Of a stretch of 64,000 nt of DNA, positions 10,032 through 18,245 are shown piece by piece. Each line of letters opens with the position of its first letter. Within the stretch, counting starts at the first letter, position 1. Source of the stretch: Chitinophagaceae bacterium (GTDB lineage Bacteria; Bacteroidota; Bacteroidia; Chitinophagales; Chitinophagaceae); NCBI GenBank assembly GCA_019745155.1, contig JAIETM010000007.1, positions 62,001 to 126,000 of the forward strand, given 5' to 3'. The notes under the pieces were generated by a model, which ran no database searches, was not told the DNA's origin, and saw only the letters and a list, made by a program, of their open reading frames with translations. The translations under genes were made by a program, and so were the position numbers.

Positions 10032-10949
10032 ATGGTGCGAATGATTATGGCAGAACAGGCAACAACATCTTCTAACGGTTTCTCACTTGCAGCAAAAGCA
10101 AGGGATTACTACCAGCTGATCAAATTCACGCTCAGCTTTACGGTAGTATTTTCCTGTGTGATCTGCTACCTCATGGCACCCAAGGTGGTGAACTATGATT
10201 GGTGGATGATCATCATACTTTTTATTGCGGGCATGCTGGTAACCGGTAGTGCCAATGCCATCAATCAGGCTGTTGAAAAAGATACCGATGCACGCATGAA
10301 GCGCACTGGTAAAAGACCAGTGGCTGATGGCAGAATGAGTCAGCAAGAAGCTTACACTTTTGCATTTATTGCTGGTGTGGTTGGTGTGTTGATGATGTGG
10401 TATTTCTTCAACCTGTCTTCTGCTTTACTTTCTGCATTCAGCTTATTCGTTTACGCTTATATCTATACACCACTCAAGAAGATCAATTCAATTGCAGTAT
10501 TAGTGGGTGCATTTCCCGGTGCTTTCCCTTGCTTGATTGGTTGGGTAGCGGGTAATGATGATTTTTCAGCCGGTGGCTGGATCTTGTTTGGTATTCAGTT
10601 TTTGTGGCAGTTCCCGCATTTCTGGGCCATTGCTTGGGTAGCGCATCAGGATTATAGCAAGGTGGGATTCAAGTTATTACCTAGCGATAAGGGGCCAACA
10701 AAATTCACCGCCATGCAGGCAGTGATGTACAGTGTGCTGATGATTCCCATGGGTATCCTGCCTTATTATTTTGATTTATCAGGGAAGATCAGTTTGTGGA
10801 TTGTATTGGTAGCGAATTTATTCATGGTCGTACAGAGTTTAAGATTGTATCAAAACATGGATGTGCCTTCTGCAAGAAGAGTCATGTTCAGTAGTTATAT
10901 CTATTTACCAATTGTCTTATTGGCTTTATTGGCTGATAAGCTGCGATAA
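10032..10949 (+). CDS. ctaB: Protohaem IX farnesyltransferase (haem O synthase)
   Basis: A 305-residue UbiA-family prenyltransferase that adds a farnesyl group to haem B, giving haem O for the oxidase. The first aspartate motif appears as NAINQAVEKDTDARM with the following KRTGKRP, near residues 75-95. About nine hydrophobic segments are visible. The second aspartate-rich loop is less clear. Three in-frame ATGs (10032, 10041, 10047) are possible starts; the last two give MIMAEQ or MAEQ. It begins just after the coxA terminator and leads the second assembly and oxidase unit. Confidence 0.93.
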   Translation: MVRMIMAEQATTSSNGFSLAAKARDYYQLIKFTLSFTVVFSCVICYLMAPKVVNYDWWMIIILFIAGMLVTGSANAINQAVEKDTDARMKRTGKRPVADGRMSQQEAYTFAFIAGVVGVLMMWYFFNLSSALLSAFSLFVYAYIYTPLKKINSIAVLVGAFPGAFPCLIGWVAGNDDFSAGGWILFGIQFLWQFPHFWAIAWVAHQDYSKVGFKLLPSDKGPTKFTAMQAVMYSVLMIPMGILPYYFDLSGKISLWIVLVANLFMVVQSLRLYQNMDVPSARRVMFSSYIYLPIVLLALLADKLR

Positions 10950-10960
10950 AATTGTTTGTG

Positions 10961-11542
10961 ATGATGGCAACAAGTGTAACAAAGAAAGAAACAGGTCGCA
11001 TCCACCCGCATAAGTTCACGCTTTGGGTGGCGATGGCGAGTATCATTATGGCTTTTGCAGGCTTAACCAGTGCCTATATCGTTAAGAAGAATCAAAGCAA
11101 CTGGCTGGAGTTTCAATTACCATTGGTATTCTGGTATTCCACAGCAGTAATTATTATCAGCAGCGTAACCATGCATTTGGCTTTGAAATCTTTCAAAGTA
11201 AGAGAAATGCAGCGATATCGTTCTTTGATAACAGTTACTGCAATATTGGGTATTGTGTTCACAGTACTGCAATATGTAGGTTTTCAGCACTTGGAAAAAG
11301 CAGGAATCAGCCTGGTGGGCGCCAAAAGTAACCCTGCAGCCAGCTTCTTGCTGGTGATCACAGGTTTGCACATGGTACACGTGCTGGGTGGCGTAATTGC
11401 GCTGTTGGTGATCTTTTTCCGTGCATTTCGTACTTCAGTGAAGCAGTATAGCCCTGTTCCGCTGGAGATTGCAGCTACTTACTGGCATTTTGTAGACCTG
11501 CTTTGGATATATCTATTTATTTTTTATAACTGGGTTGGATAA
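10961..11542 (+). CDS. Cytochrome c oxidase subunit III-like protein (first copy)
   Basis: A membrane protein of about 193 residues with five hydrophobic segments, of the subunit III/CyoC family. The end of the protein has the family signature ATYWHFVDLLWIYLF. The start is taken as ATG 10961, 11 bp after the ctaB stop; ATG 10964 is equally possible, whereas the TTG at 10952 is unlikely. It is shorter than the second subunit III-type gene downstream. Tandem subunit III-type genes are usual in Bacteroidota oxidase operons. Its separate contribution is not known. Confidence 0.88.
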   Translation: MMATSVTKKETGRIHPHKFTLWVAMASIIMAFAGLTSAYIVKKNQSNWLEFQLPLVFWYSTAVIIISSVTMHLALKSFKVREMQRYRSLITVTAILGIVFTVLQYVGFQHLEKAGISLVGAKSNPAASFLLVITGLHMVHVLGGVIALLVIFFRAFRTSVKQYSPVPLEIAATYWHFVDLLWIYLFIFYNWVG

Positions 11543-11589
11543 GCAATAAAAAAGTCTTGCTTTGTGCAGCTTTTTTAAGCCTCAGCCAA

Positions 11590-11597
11590 TATTTTTG
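11590..11597 (+). promoter_or_regulatory. Possible -7 promoter element before second subunit III
   Basis: TATTTTTG fits the Bacteroidota -7 consensus TAnnTTTG and lies 22 bp before the start codon at 11620. No well-spaced -33 TTTG is visible, so this is only a possible internal promoter. Confidence 0.4.
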
Positions 11598-11619
11598 TGA
11601 ACCTGAAATTTAAACCTGA

Positions 11620-12300
11620 ATGGCAAGTACAACAACAGCAACCACGAAGTGGTGGAGTGGTGGTAAAAGCCCCTTCAACGTAGAGTATGGCAAACTCATG
11701 ATGTGGTATTTCCTCATGAGCGATGCTTTCACTTTTGGTGCATTCCTGATCGCTTATGGAACTACCCGTTTCTCAACTAACGGATGGCCTGACCCCAACG
11801 AAGTATTCAAGAGTTTTCCTTTCGCTCCGGAAGGCGTACACGCACCGCTGGTGTTTGTGAGTATCATGACCTTTATCCTGATCATCAGCTCAGTAACCAT
11901 GGTGTTGGCTGTGCATGCTGGTCATAACATGGATAGAAAGGGCGTGGTAAGAAACCTGATCCTCACCATCATTGGTGGTGCTGCGTTTTTAGGTTGCCAG
12001 GCTTGGGAGTGGACACACCTGTATCATGAAGGTGCATGGTGGGGTAGCAATCCTTTCCTGAACCATGATGGTTCTGTAGCTATCTCTACAAACTTTACCA
12101 ACTTCTTCTTTACCATTACTGGTTTCCATGGTTTCCACGTATTGAGTGGTGTGGTGATTAACATCATTATGTTGATCATGACCCTGAATGGTGTGTTCGA
12201 CAGAAGAGGCCATTACCTGATGATCGAGAAAGCTGGTCTGTACTGGCACTTCGTAGATCTGGTATGGGTATTCGTATTCACTTGTTTCTATCTTATTTAA
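11620..12300 (+). CDS. Cytochrome c oxidase subunit III (second copy)
   Basis: A 226-residue membrane protein of the subunit III family, with the ending GLYWHFVDLVWVFVFTCFYL and the GFHGFHVLSG motif near residues 168-177. It has a longer loop (FAPEGVHAPL region) than the copy at 10961. Subunit III stabilises the catalytic subunit and assists proton uptake in characterised oxidases. It is followed after 22 bp by the subunit IV gene. Confidence 0.92.
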   Translation: MASTTTATTKWWSGGKSPFNVEYGKLMMWYFLMSDAFTFGAFLIAYGTTRFSTNGWPDPNEVFKSFPFAPEGVHAPLVFVSIMTFILIISSVTMVLAVHAGHNMDRKGVVRNLILTIIGGAAFLGCQAWEWTHLYHEGAWWGSNPFLNHDGSVAISTNFTNFFFTITGFHGFHVLSGVVINIIMLIMTLNGVFDRRGHYLMIEKAGLYWHFVDLVWVFVFTCFYLI

Positions 12301-12322
12301 TTAACCTTATAAGTAATAGCTC

Positions 12323-12775
12323 ATGGAGCCTGTAAATATTCACGCACAACACGCAGAGAATCATGGCGGTGGTACCAAAGAAATCTGGCGCATCACTTGG
12401 ATTCTGACTGTTTTGACTATCGTAGAATTGGCCATCGGTTTTTGGATGATCAAAATTCCATTGGATCAAGAAGGTCTTCGCCTTGGATTAAAAGGTGTGA
12501 TCGTAATCCTGATGATGGCAAAAGCTTTCTATATCGTTGCTTATTTCATGCACCTGAAGCATGAGATCCGCAACATGATCATGACCATTGTCGTGCCTTT
12601 GGCGCTCTTTATTTGGTTCATTATTGCCTTTTTGTACGATGGTAATTCGTATAAGAATCTGCGCAATACCTATGACCCTCATCATAAGGAAGCCAGCACT
12701 GTAAAAGGTGAAAAGAAAGAGCATGGCGCTGCTGATCACAAAGAAGGTGAGCACAAAGCCGAAGAAAAGCACTAA
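12323..12775 (+). CDS. Cytochrome c oxidase subunit IV (prokaryotic type)
   Basis: A 150-residue protein with three hydrophobic segments in its first ~110 residues, matching the small prokaryotic subunit IV family (YFMHLKHE motif near residue 73). The tail is rich in Lys, His and Glu and is probably disordered. It is the last gene before the terminator at 12803. Start ATG 12323 lies 22 bp after the upstream stop. Confidence 0.88.
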   Translation: MEPVNIHAQHAENHGGGTKEIWRITWILTVLTIVELAIGFWMIKIPLDQEGLRLGLKGVIVILMMAKAFYIVAYFMHLKHEIRNMIMTIVVPLALFIWFIIAFLYDGNSYKNLRNTYDPHHKEASTVKGEKKEHGAADHKEGEHKAEEKH

Positions 12776-12802
12776 TCTGACTGATTTTCACAAAAGATAT
12801 TA

Positions 12803-12828
12803 CCATCGCCCTGCGGCGATGGTTTTTT
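12803..12828 (+). terminator. Intrinsic terminator after subunit IV
   Basis: A perfect 8-bp stem CCATCGCC/GGCGATGG with loop CTGC is followed by six T. It closes the ctaB-oxidase unit immediately before the SCO promoter. Confidence 0.92.
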
Positions 12829-12835
12829 GTTACCC

Positions 12836-12843
12836 TACTTTTG
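12836..12843 (+). promoter_or_regulatory. -7 promoter element of the SCO gene, probably leaderless
   Basis: TACTTTTG matches TAnnTTTG exactly. Its last base is only five positions before the A of the ATG at 12848, so transcription would begin at or within the start codon. A -33 TTTG is not obvious. Confidence 0.55.
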
Positions 12844-12847
12844 CAGC

Positions 12848-13666
12848 ATGAATAAGAAAGCGCTCCTTGCCTTGTTGGTAGCTGTATTGATTCCTGTAAC
12901 CAGTTATCTCTTGGTGCGATTCTACAGTACGGATGCTGTGGTAATGCCACGTAAATATTTGCCTGATACTGTATTGACTAGTGTAGAGAATGGAAAAATG
13001 CAGCAGGATACGGTTTGGCATAAAATTGCCAACATGCGTTTGCAGAATCAATTGGGTGATACAGTTGCCTTGTATGACAAGCCCGGTAAGATTATGGTCA
13101 TGGATTTCTTTTTTACTAGCTGCGGTGGTATTTGTCCGGTGATGACAAAGAATATGTCCAAACTCCAGCAATCTTTTATCAAAGGAGGCAACACACGTAG
13201 AAAGATTGATACTTCCATTGTGCAGTTCGTTTCTTTCACCATTGATCCGGAAAGAGATTCTGCACATGTATTGAAGAAGTATGCAGATAAGATGGGTGTA
13301 AACCACGACAACTGGTGGATGCTTACAGGCAATCGCGATAGCATTTACAATTTTGCGTTTAATGAATTGAAGGTCGACAAGTTTGCGGAAGGTCCCGTGA
13401 GTCCAGATTTTGTGCATACCAATCGCTTTGTCTTGATTGATAAGCAATACCATGTTCGTGGTTATTATAACGGATTGGATTCAGCTTCGCTGAAGAAGCT
13501 CGCCAGAGATATTGGTTTGTTGTTGTTAGAAAAAGACAGAACCAAAAAGAGTACAGTCTTCACGCAAATCATTGACCTGAGTTGGCTTTGGCTGATAATC
13601 GTGGTATTGGTAACAGGTTTTGTTTTGTTCTTCCGTTCTAAACAAAAAGCAGAAAACGCTGGATAA
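12848..13666 (+). CDS. SCO1/SenC family copper chaperone
   Basis: A 272-residue thioredoxin-fold protein, anchored by an N-terminal hydrophobic segment and bearing a second one near the C-terminus. The copper-binding motif CGGICP (CxxxCP) lies near residue 95 and the distant His of HTNRFV near residue 188. SCO proteins deliver copper to or reduce the CuA site of subunit II, which fits the oxidase genes upstream. The start is set at ATG 12848 (MNKKALL) because the in-frame TTG at 12827 lies inside the terminator. Confidence 0.92.
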   Translation: MNKKALLALLVAVLIPVTSYLLVRFYSTDAVVMPRKYLPDTVLTSVENGKMQQDTVWHKIANMRLQNQLGDTVALYDKPGKIMVMDFFFTSCGGICPVMTKNMSKLQQSFIKGGNTRRKIDTSIVQFVSFTIDPERDSAHVLKKYADKMGVNHDNWWMLTGNRDSIYNFAFNELKVDKFAEGPVSPDFVHTNRFVLIDKQYHVRGYYNGLDSASLKKLARDIGLLLLEKDRTKKSTVFTQIIDLSWLWLIIVVLVTGFVLFFRSKQKAENAG

Positions 13667-13708
13667 ACTAATCTGCTAAGCGTTTGTTATCCTTTCAACC
13701 TCTCGACT

Positions 13709-14251
13709 ATGTTACAAGCATCTATACAAAAGAATGATCCTAAGGCCAAGTGGCTGATTGGTATTTTTTCCTTCGTGGTTTTTGCAGCAGTGGTGATTCT
13801 CGGCCGTGTAAAGCTAGAAGTTGACCTGGGTTTTGATGTACACATTTTCGCAGCCATCAATGCTGTGATCAACTCTGCGATTGCTGTTTTACTGATTGCC
13901 GCTTTGTGGGCAGTGAAGGCCAAAAAGTATTTGTTACATAAGCAGATGATGATGACGGCATTACTTTTATCAGTGTTATTCCTGGTATCATACATTGCGC
14001 ACCACTTATTGGCAGGTGATACCAAGTTTGGTGGCGAGGGTGCTATTCGTACTATTTACTATATCATTTTGGTGACGCATATTTTTCTAGCAGCCATCAT
14101 TCTGCCCTTCATTCTATTCACGGCATATCGTGCATTAACTGCTGAATATGCTACACACAAGAAGCTGGCAAAATATACATGGCCATTATGGTTGTATGTA
14201 GCGATCACCGGACCCATTGTGTATTGGATGATTAGTCCCTACTACCAATAA
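13709..14251 (+). CDS. DUF420 membrane protein
   Basis: A 180-residue protein with five predicted membrane segments, with the DUF420 features LLHKQMMMTA and SYIAHHL and an invariant-looking His pair. Members are commonly encoded next to SCO and cytochrome oxidase assembly genes, as here, and are suspected to act in oxidase biogenesis, but the biochemical role is unknown. It starts 42 bp after the SCO stop and is followed after 1 bp by another membrane protein gene. Confidence 0.85.
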   Translation: MLQASIQKNDPKAKWLIGIFSFVVFAAVVILGRVKLEVDLGFDVHIFAAINAVINSAIAVLLIAALWAVKAKKYLLHKQMMMTALLLSVLFLVSYIAHHLLAGDTKFGGEGAIRTIYYIILVTHIFLAAIILPFILFTAYRALTAEYATHKKLAKYTWPLWLYVAITGPIVYWMISPYYQ

Positions 14252-14252
14252 G

Positions 14253-14702
14253 ATGCAGTTTAAGAAAGAGATCAGACAACTACTAACGCTTCACACAATT
14301 TTATTGTGGACGATGTTAGGCGGATTAATCCTAGTGTATTTTCTTGCTCGTACACAGCCGGTTGACTTCAGTGTGTTTCAAGTGTTGCAAGTAGTTTTAT
14401 TGATTACTGCGTTGTTGGCTTACTATGTTGGCTTCATGCATTTTCGGAAAAAGCTGCAAAGTTTGGTTGCTGCAGAATTGGCGATATCAAAATTGATCAA
14501 CGAGTACGCGGCTTTGTATAGAAACAAATTATTGTTCCTCTCATTGCCTGGAATAGCCGGTCTGCTAGGGTTTCAGCTCACTGGTAATTGGGTATTTTAT
14601 CTCTGTGCTATTGGTGTATTGTTCATCATGGCAGCACAAAGACCTACAGTAGCTTTATTGATGCATCAGTTAGATGTACGCAAAGAAGATTTGTTTCAGT
14701 AA
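14253..14702 (+). CDS. Hypothetical membrane protein at the end of the oxidase block
   Basis: A 149-residue protein with four hydrophobic segments in two hairpins (about residues 15-30, 42-60, 92-108, 110-127). I do not recognise the family. The ATG begins one base after the DUF420 stop, so the two are probably translationally coupled and may work together in oxidase assembly. The 3' end overlaps by 7 bp the convergent gene at 14696. Confidence 0.75.
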   Translation: MQFKKEIRQLLTLHTILLWTMLGGLILVYFLARTQPVDFSVFQVLQVVLLITALLAYYVGFMHFRKKLQSLVAAELAISKLINEYAALYRNKLLFLSLPGIAGLLGFQLTGNWVFYLCAIGVLFIMAAQRPTVALLMHQLDVRKEDLFQ

Positions 14703-15091
14703 TCGAGGCCAATTTCTTTTGCTGGATCCCAGAATAATTTATCGAAGTCTTGAATCGTATCTTTTTTTACGATCACTTTCTCTTTCTCTAATAATTCCTG
14801 CATCAAAGTAGGTGTGGCAAAATGCATTTTACCGGAGAGCATGCCGTTACGGTTCACCACTCTGTGTGCAGGCACTTTTGGTTTCATCATGTGTGCGGCA
14901 TTCATCGCCCAACCAACCATGCGTGCTGATTTACCGGTTCCAAGAAACTTGGCAATGGCACCATAAGAGGTTACGCGACCTTTTGGTACCAAGCGCACAA
15001 CAGCATAGACTTCTTCAAAGAAAGAACGTTGTGTATCAGCACTGTTTTTTTGAACAGGAGGCTTCTCTGTATGAAAAGATTTTCGAGGCAA
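14696..15091 (-). CDS. Alkyltransferase-like protein of the MGMT family (active-site Cys replaced)
   Basis: A 131-residue protein with the DNA-binding domain of O6-alkylguanine-DNA alkyltransferases: the helix-turn-helix region GRVTSYGAIAKFLG and the motif PAHRVVNRNG. The catalytic Cys of the usual PCHRV is replaced by Ala, so the protein cannot transfer alkyl groups to itself. Family members of this kind (ATL proteins) bind alkylated bases and flag them for other repair. It is the last gene of the trmB-DUF5522 operon, starting 5 bp after the DUF5522 stop. Confidence 0.85.
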   Translation of the reverse strand: MPRKSFHTEKPPVQKNSADTQRSFFEEVYAVVRLVPKGRVTSYGAIAKFLGTGKSARMVGWAMNAAHMMKPKVPAHRVVNRNGMLSGKMHFATPTLMQELLEKEKVIVKKDTIQDFDKLFWDPAKEIGLDY

Positions 15092-15096
15092 ATCAA

Positions 15097-15312
15097 TTAT
15101 TTACCGGAAGGTACATGCTTTGCGACAGACTCTTCACGCATACGCATGGCAATACTTTTGCGTGGTTCGGGTACTGATTCATAATCGAAGGGGCAATGTC
15201 TACAGCCATGGCCGCAGCAATAGCCCTTATCAAGGTGGTACTTTTCTGTAAAGACCATATAGCCCTGTTCGTCGTAGTAAAAATCAATATGTTCAATCAG
15301 CTTGTCCGCCAC
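15097..15312 (-). CDS. DUF5522 small cysteine-rich protein
   Basis: A 71-residue protein with the cluster CCGHGCRHCPF at about residues 32-42, the hallmark of DUF5522. The cysteines probably bind zinc or an Fe-S cluster; no role is known. It uses a GTG start that overlaps the trmB 3' end by 20 bp, so it is cotranscribed with trmB. Confidence 0.8.
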   Translation of the reverse strand: MADKLIEHIDFYYDEQGYMVFTEKYHLDKGYCCGHGCRHCPFDYESVPEPRKSIAMRMREESVAKHVPSGK

Positions 15313-15997
15313 CAGTGAGTTGTTTGAGTGTGTTGTCTGTTGCTTCGTTCAGGGTTTTGTTGATCCGAAACTGCAGGTAATGAATCTTATTACTCTTAGC
15401 GATATCTAAACTCTCGTAATAAGTTTGAATACGCAAGTCTTGTGGAATGTTTGCTAATGAATAAGCGTCATCGTATTCCACTAACAACTCAAGTTCATAT
15501 AGGTTGATAACCAACTTGGTAAAATCAAAAAGGTCAGGGCTGTCCGTTTTCAGGTTAATGGTGCCATTGGGCTGTAAAAACTGCTGATAGTAACGCAGAA
15601 ATCTAGGATGTGTGAGCCTTTTCTTGGCTTTAGAAGCCCTTAGCTGCGGATCAGGGAAGGTAATCCAGATTTCAGCCACTTCACCAGGTGCAAAGTATTG
15701 GCCAATTTGCTCAATCTGGGTCCGTAAAAAAGCCACATTGCTAAGCCCATCCTGCAAGGCGGTTGTTGCACCGCGCCAAAGGCGATTGCCCTTTACATCC
15801 ACGCCAATAAAATTCCGTTCAGGATACAGTCTACCTAATCCCACAGCATATTCACCCTTGCCGCAAGCGAGTTCTAGGGTGACGGGGTGGTTATTGTCAA
15901 AGTGTTGATGCCATTGTCCGGCCATACCCTGCGGGTATTCCAGTACGTTGGAATAGGTCTTGATTGCTGCGAAACGTTCCAGTTTATTTTGGCCCAT
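15293..15997 (-). CDS. trmB: tRNA (guanine-N7-)-methyltransferase
   Basis: A 234-residue SAM-dependent methyltransferase that makes m7G46 in tRNA. The SAM-binding motif ELACGKGEYAVGL lies near residue 44, the DxKG motif follows (VDVKGNRLW), and the catalytic ITFPDPQLR segment lies near residue 112. The start is taken as ATG 15997 (MGQNKLERF) because a -7 promoter element lies immediately upstream; the frame extends 24 bp further without support. It leads the operon with DUF5522 and the alkyltransferase-like gene. Confidence 0.94.
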   Translation of the reverse strand: MGQNKLERFAAIKTYSNVLEYPQGMAGQWHQHFDNNHPVTLELACGKGEYAVGLGRLYPERNFIGVDVKGNRLWRGATTALQDGLSNVAFLRTQIEQIGQYFAPGEVAEIWITFPDPQLRASKAKKRLTHPRFLRYYQQFLQPNGTINLKTDSPDLFDFTKLVINLYELELLVEYDDAYSLANIPQDLRIQTYYESLDIAKSNKIHYLQFRINKTLNEATDNTLKQLTGGGQAD

Positions 15998-16003
15998 GGG
16001 GCG

Positions 16004-16011
16004 CAAAAGTA
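16004..16011 (-). promoter_or_regulatory. -7 promoter element of trmB, near-leaderless
   Basis: Read on the minus strand the sequence is TACTTTTG, an exact TAnnTTTG match ending 6 bp before the trmB ATG. Expected transcription starts at or next to the start codon. Confidence 0.55.
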
Positions 16012-16013
16012 GG

Positions 16014-16044
16014 AAAAACAAAAGCCACCGGTTCGTCGGTGGCT
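16014..16044 (-). terminator. Minus-strand intrinsic terminator, probably of the structured RNA gene
   Basis: An 8-bp stem AGCCACCG/CGGTGGCT with a 6-nt loop is followed on the minus strand by TTTGTTTTT. It lies upstream of trmB, so it must serve a gene to its right. Across the island that gene is the RNA ending at 33867: joining the two repeat copies would place this hairpin about 22 bp beyond the RNA 3' end. Confidence 0.75.
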
Positions 16045-16066
16045 AAATTAAAACTGCAAAGGAAAA

Positions 16067-16080
16067 TGCTGTAGGGGGAG
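16067..16080 (+). repeat. Left attachment repeat (att core copy)
   Basis: TGCTGTAGGGGGAG, identical to 33865-33878. On the minus strand it corresponds to part of the T-stem, the acceptor-like strand and the 3' end of the structured RNA, so the left end carries a duplicated RNA 3' fragment. Confidence 0.8.
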
Positions 16081-16195
16081 TACAGTAACCTATTGTGTTG
16101 ATTTGATACTGAAAATATCAAATTAGCATTAAATACATTGAAAATCAATAATATAATTACATGATTGATTTTATCAATAACAAGCAAATAAAGTT

Positions 16196-16221
16196 TTAGT
16201 GAAACCTTTAGTGAAACTTAT
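16196..16221 (+). repeat. Left arm-type repeat
   Basis: A 26-bp sequence containing two tandem TTAGTGAAAC units 12 bp apart. A copy with one mismatch lies inside the right end at 33784-33809 in the same orientation. Position next to the integrase and at both ends fits integrase or excisionase arm-binding sites. Confidence 0.6.
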
Positions 16222-16247
16222 TAGCTTTGGTGTAGAAATCCTACACC
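16222..16247 (+). promoter_or_regulatory. Integrase promoter element and inverted repeat over the start codon
   Basis: TAGCTTTG (16222-16229) fits the -7 consensus. It runs into an inverted repeat, TGGTGTAG and CTACACCA separated by AAATC, whose last A is the A of the integrase ATG. The dyad could be an operator at the transcription start or an mRNA hairpin that hides the start codon. Confidence 0.5.
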
Positions 16248-17540
16248 ATGCCCCGCCAACCAGTTGTACATTTTCGCTTGAAGCCAAAAGATAGTAATGG
16301 TCAATCTATTGTCTATCTCCAGTTCATTTATCAAGGTCGCAGGTTGTTTTACTCATTCGGACAATCTGTAAGGCCTGAAGATTGGAACGAAAAAAAGCAG
16401 CGGGTTAAGAATAAGTTGGCAACCACGGCTGATGGGAAGTTCGCGTTGAATGATCTGTTGGATAATCTGGAGCGAATTTGCCTTAAGACTTATACCGAGT
16501 CTTTGAAGGATGGTATACCAGAACCAGAAGTGCTCAAAGAGGCAATGCAAGCTTTTATCAATCGCAATCATACGGCTAAAGAGGAGCAAGCTTCAAAACC
16601 CACCCTGTTCTCTTTGGCCCAAAGATTTATTAATGGGGAAATCAAGTTTAGGGGAAAGAGTAAAAGTGTCAGCAGCCTAAAAAATTATCATGCTGTTACT
16701 AAGCATTTACGAGAATATCAAGCGTACAGCAAACGTGTGGTTGATTTTGATACCATTAATTTGGATTTCTTTTATTCCTATGTCTCTTTCTTAGAAAAAA
16801 AAGGACTAGGCGTAAATACCATTGCCAAAGACATAGCCATACTGAAGGTGTTTATGGGTGAAGCGGTTGACTTAGGCTACACAGAGAATATGCTGTTTCG
16901 CCATAAGAAGTTTTCATACAACGAAGAGGAAACTGAACAGATTTATCTGAACGAAGATGAATTAGCGCGGATTCAGCAGGCAGAGATTACCAATAAGAAA
17001 TTAGATAGGGTGAGGGATTTATTCTTGGTTGGTGCTTGGACGGGTCTGCGTTATTCAGACTTCAGCAATATTCAGCCAGAGCATATAGTGAAGATGGATA
17101 ATGACTACTTTATTAAAATGGTGACGCAGAAAACAAAAGAACTGGTTATTATACCCTGTAATCCTATTGTGTTGGAAATCTTCAAAAAGTATGAGACCAA
17201 TGCCAATATGTTACCAAGGGCAATGAGTAACCAAAAGTTCAATGATTATATCAAAGAGGTTTGTGCATTGGCTGGGCTCACAGAAAAAGGTAGATTAGCT
17301 AAGACCCCAGAATTGCCATTATGCGATTTGGTGTCTTCTCATACAGCCCGAAGATCATTTGCTACCAATCATTACCTGCAAGGCTTTCCCCCAATAGACC
17401 TGATGAAAATAACAGGGCATAAAACAGAACGTTCTTTTTTGAAATATATACGGGTTAGCAAATTAGATACAGCTAAAAGATTAAATGAGCATATAAAGCT
17501 GAACTGGAAGAATAAGCTTATTAGTCAGTTTCAGTCTTAA
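16248..17540 (+). CDS. Tyrosine recombinase (island integrase)
   Basis: A 430-residue phage-type integrase. The N-terminal arm-binding domain (residues 1-90) is followed by a SAM-like core-binding domain (about 120-215) and the catalytic domain. The catalytic residues are in place: Arg268 in TGLRYSDF, His365 and Arg368 in HTARRSF, His391 in TGHKT, and the nucleophile Tyr400 in LKYIRV. The layout is that of Bacteroidota island and transposon integrases. It faces into the island 167 bp from the left att repeat and is expected to have inserted the element at the RNA gene 3' end. Confidence 0.95.
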   Translation: MPRQPVVHFRLKPKDSNGQSIVYLQFIYQGRRLFYSFGQSVRPEDWNEKKQRVKNKLATTADGKFALNDLLDNLERICLKTYTESLKDGIPEPEVLKEAMQAFINRNHTAKEEQASKPTLFSLAQRFINGEIKFRGKSKSVSSLKNYHAVTKHLREYQAYSKRVVDFDTINLDFFYSYVSFLEKKGLGVNTIAKDIAILKVFMGEAVDLGYTENMLFRHKKFSYNEEETEQIYLNEDELARIQQAEITNKKLDRVRDLFLVGAWTGLRYSDFSNIQPEHIVKMDNDYFIKMVTQKTKELVIIPCNPIVLEIFKKYETNANMLPRAMSNQKFNDYIKEVCALAGLTEKGRLAKTPELPLCDLVSSHTARRSFATNHYLQGFPPIDLMKITGHKTERSFLKYIRVSKLDTAKRLNEHIKLNWKNKLISQFQS

Positions 17541-17732
17541 AATGTTTACTTGGGCATAGTCATTTGAGAACAAATTGCTAATTTCATAGTCTACCCCCAG
17601 TGATTTATTGCGCCGGCAAAAGCTGGTAAAATTTCGTGTACTTGCTTAACAATAAGTATAGTTTAAGGAGTTGTGCAATGTAATTAGCTCTTTTTGAAAT
17701 ATTAAAGTACAATACTGAGAATTAACCTTTAT

Positions 17733-18224
17733 ATGACAACTCAAGAGTTATTTGATTTAACAGCAGAAGAATTAATAAAACGTATTCAAGCTTCGTCAGG
17801 ACTGACAAAATTTGCCCATCGCCGGGCTAAATTTGAAGGTTGGCTTAAAGTTGAGCTTATTGATATATTAGTTAAAAATGGAAAAAACGCTCTTCCAGAA
17901 ATTGGAAGAATAGACGTTTCTTTCGACACAGTTGGAATTGAATTAAAAACTATAAATACAAATATCCGTTTTCGAAACGTAATAAATACAACTAGACCAA
18001 TAACAAAAAATATTAAAGAAGTTAATGAAGATATTGACAATCTCATTAATGCCGAGTTTGTTAATAAGTTCATTGTGTTTATCACATTTCCAATTACTCA
18101 CGATAATGCAAATTGGCAAGTTCATCTTAGACGAATTACTGAAAATCTGGATGATTACTTATATAGCCAATTTCAATTTGGCGACAATATCCCGGGAGTA
18201 ATATATTATGGTAAAGTTCAATAA
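17733..18224 (+). CDS. Putative PD-(D/E)xK-like nuclease-fold protein, partner of SIR2 gene
   Basis: A 163-residue protein that I do not recognise as a named family. Its arrangement suggests a restriction-endonuclease-like fold: Glu41 in a first helix (FEGWLKVELIDIL), Asp61 in RIDVSF, and Glu70-x-Lys72 in GIELKT on the next strand. The second half is rich in Asn, Ile and Asp and has no clear motif. The gene is 21 bp upstream of a SIR2-domain gene on the same strand, in an island of defence genes, so a two-gene antiphage module is plausible. The nuclease call is by eye and uncertain; a sensor role without cleavage is possible. Confidence 0.6.
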   Translation: MTTQELFDLTAEELIKRIQASSGLTKFAHRRAKFEGWLKVELIDILVKNGKNALPEIGRIDVSFDTVGIELKTINTNIRFRNVINTTRPITKNIKEVNEDIDNLINAEFVNKFIVFITFPITHDNANWQVHLRRITENLDDYLYSQFQFGDNIPGVIYYGKVQ

Positions 18225-18245
18225 TATAATCTAAGCAAAGTTATT

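Noticed and set aside
11543-11580. Terminator between the two subunit III genes
   Set aside because: A-rich and T-rich arms pair only weakly with mismatches; not convincing.
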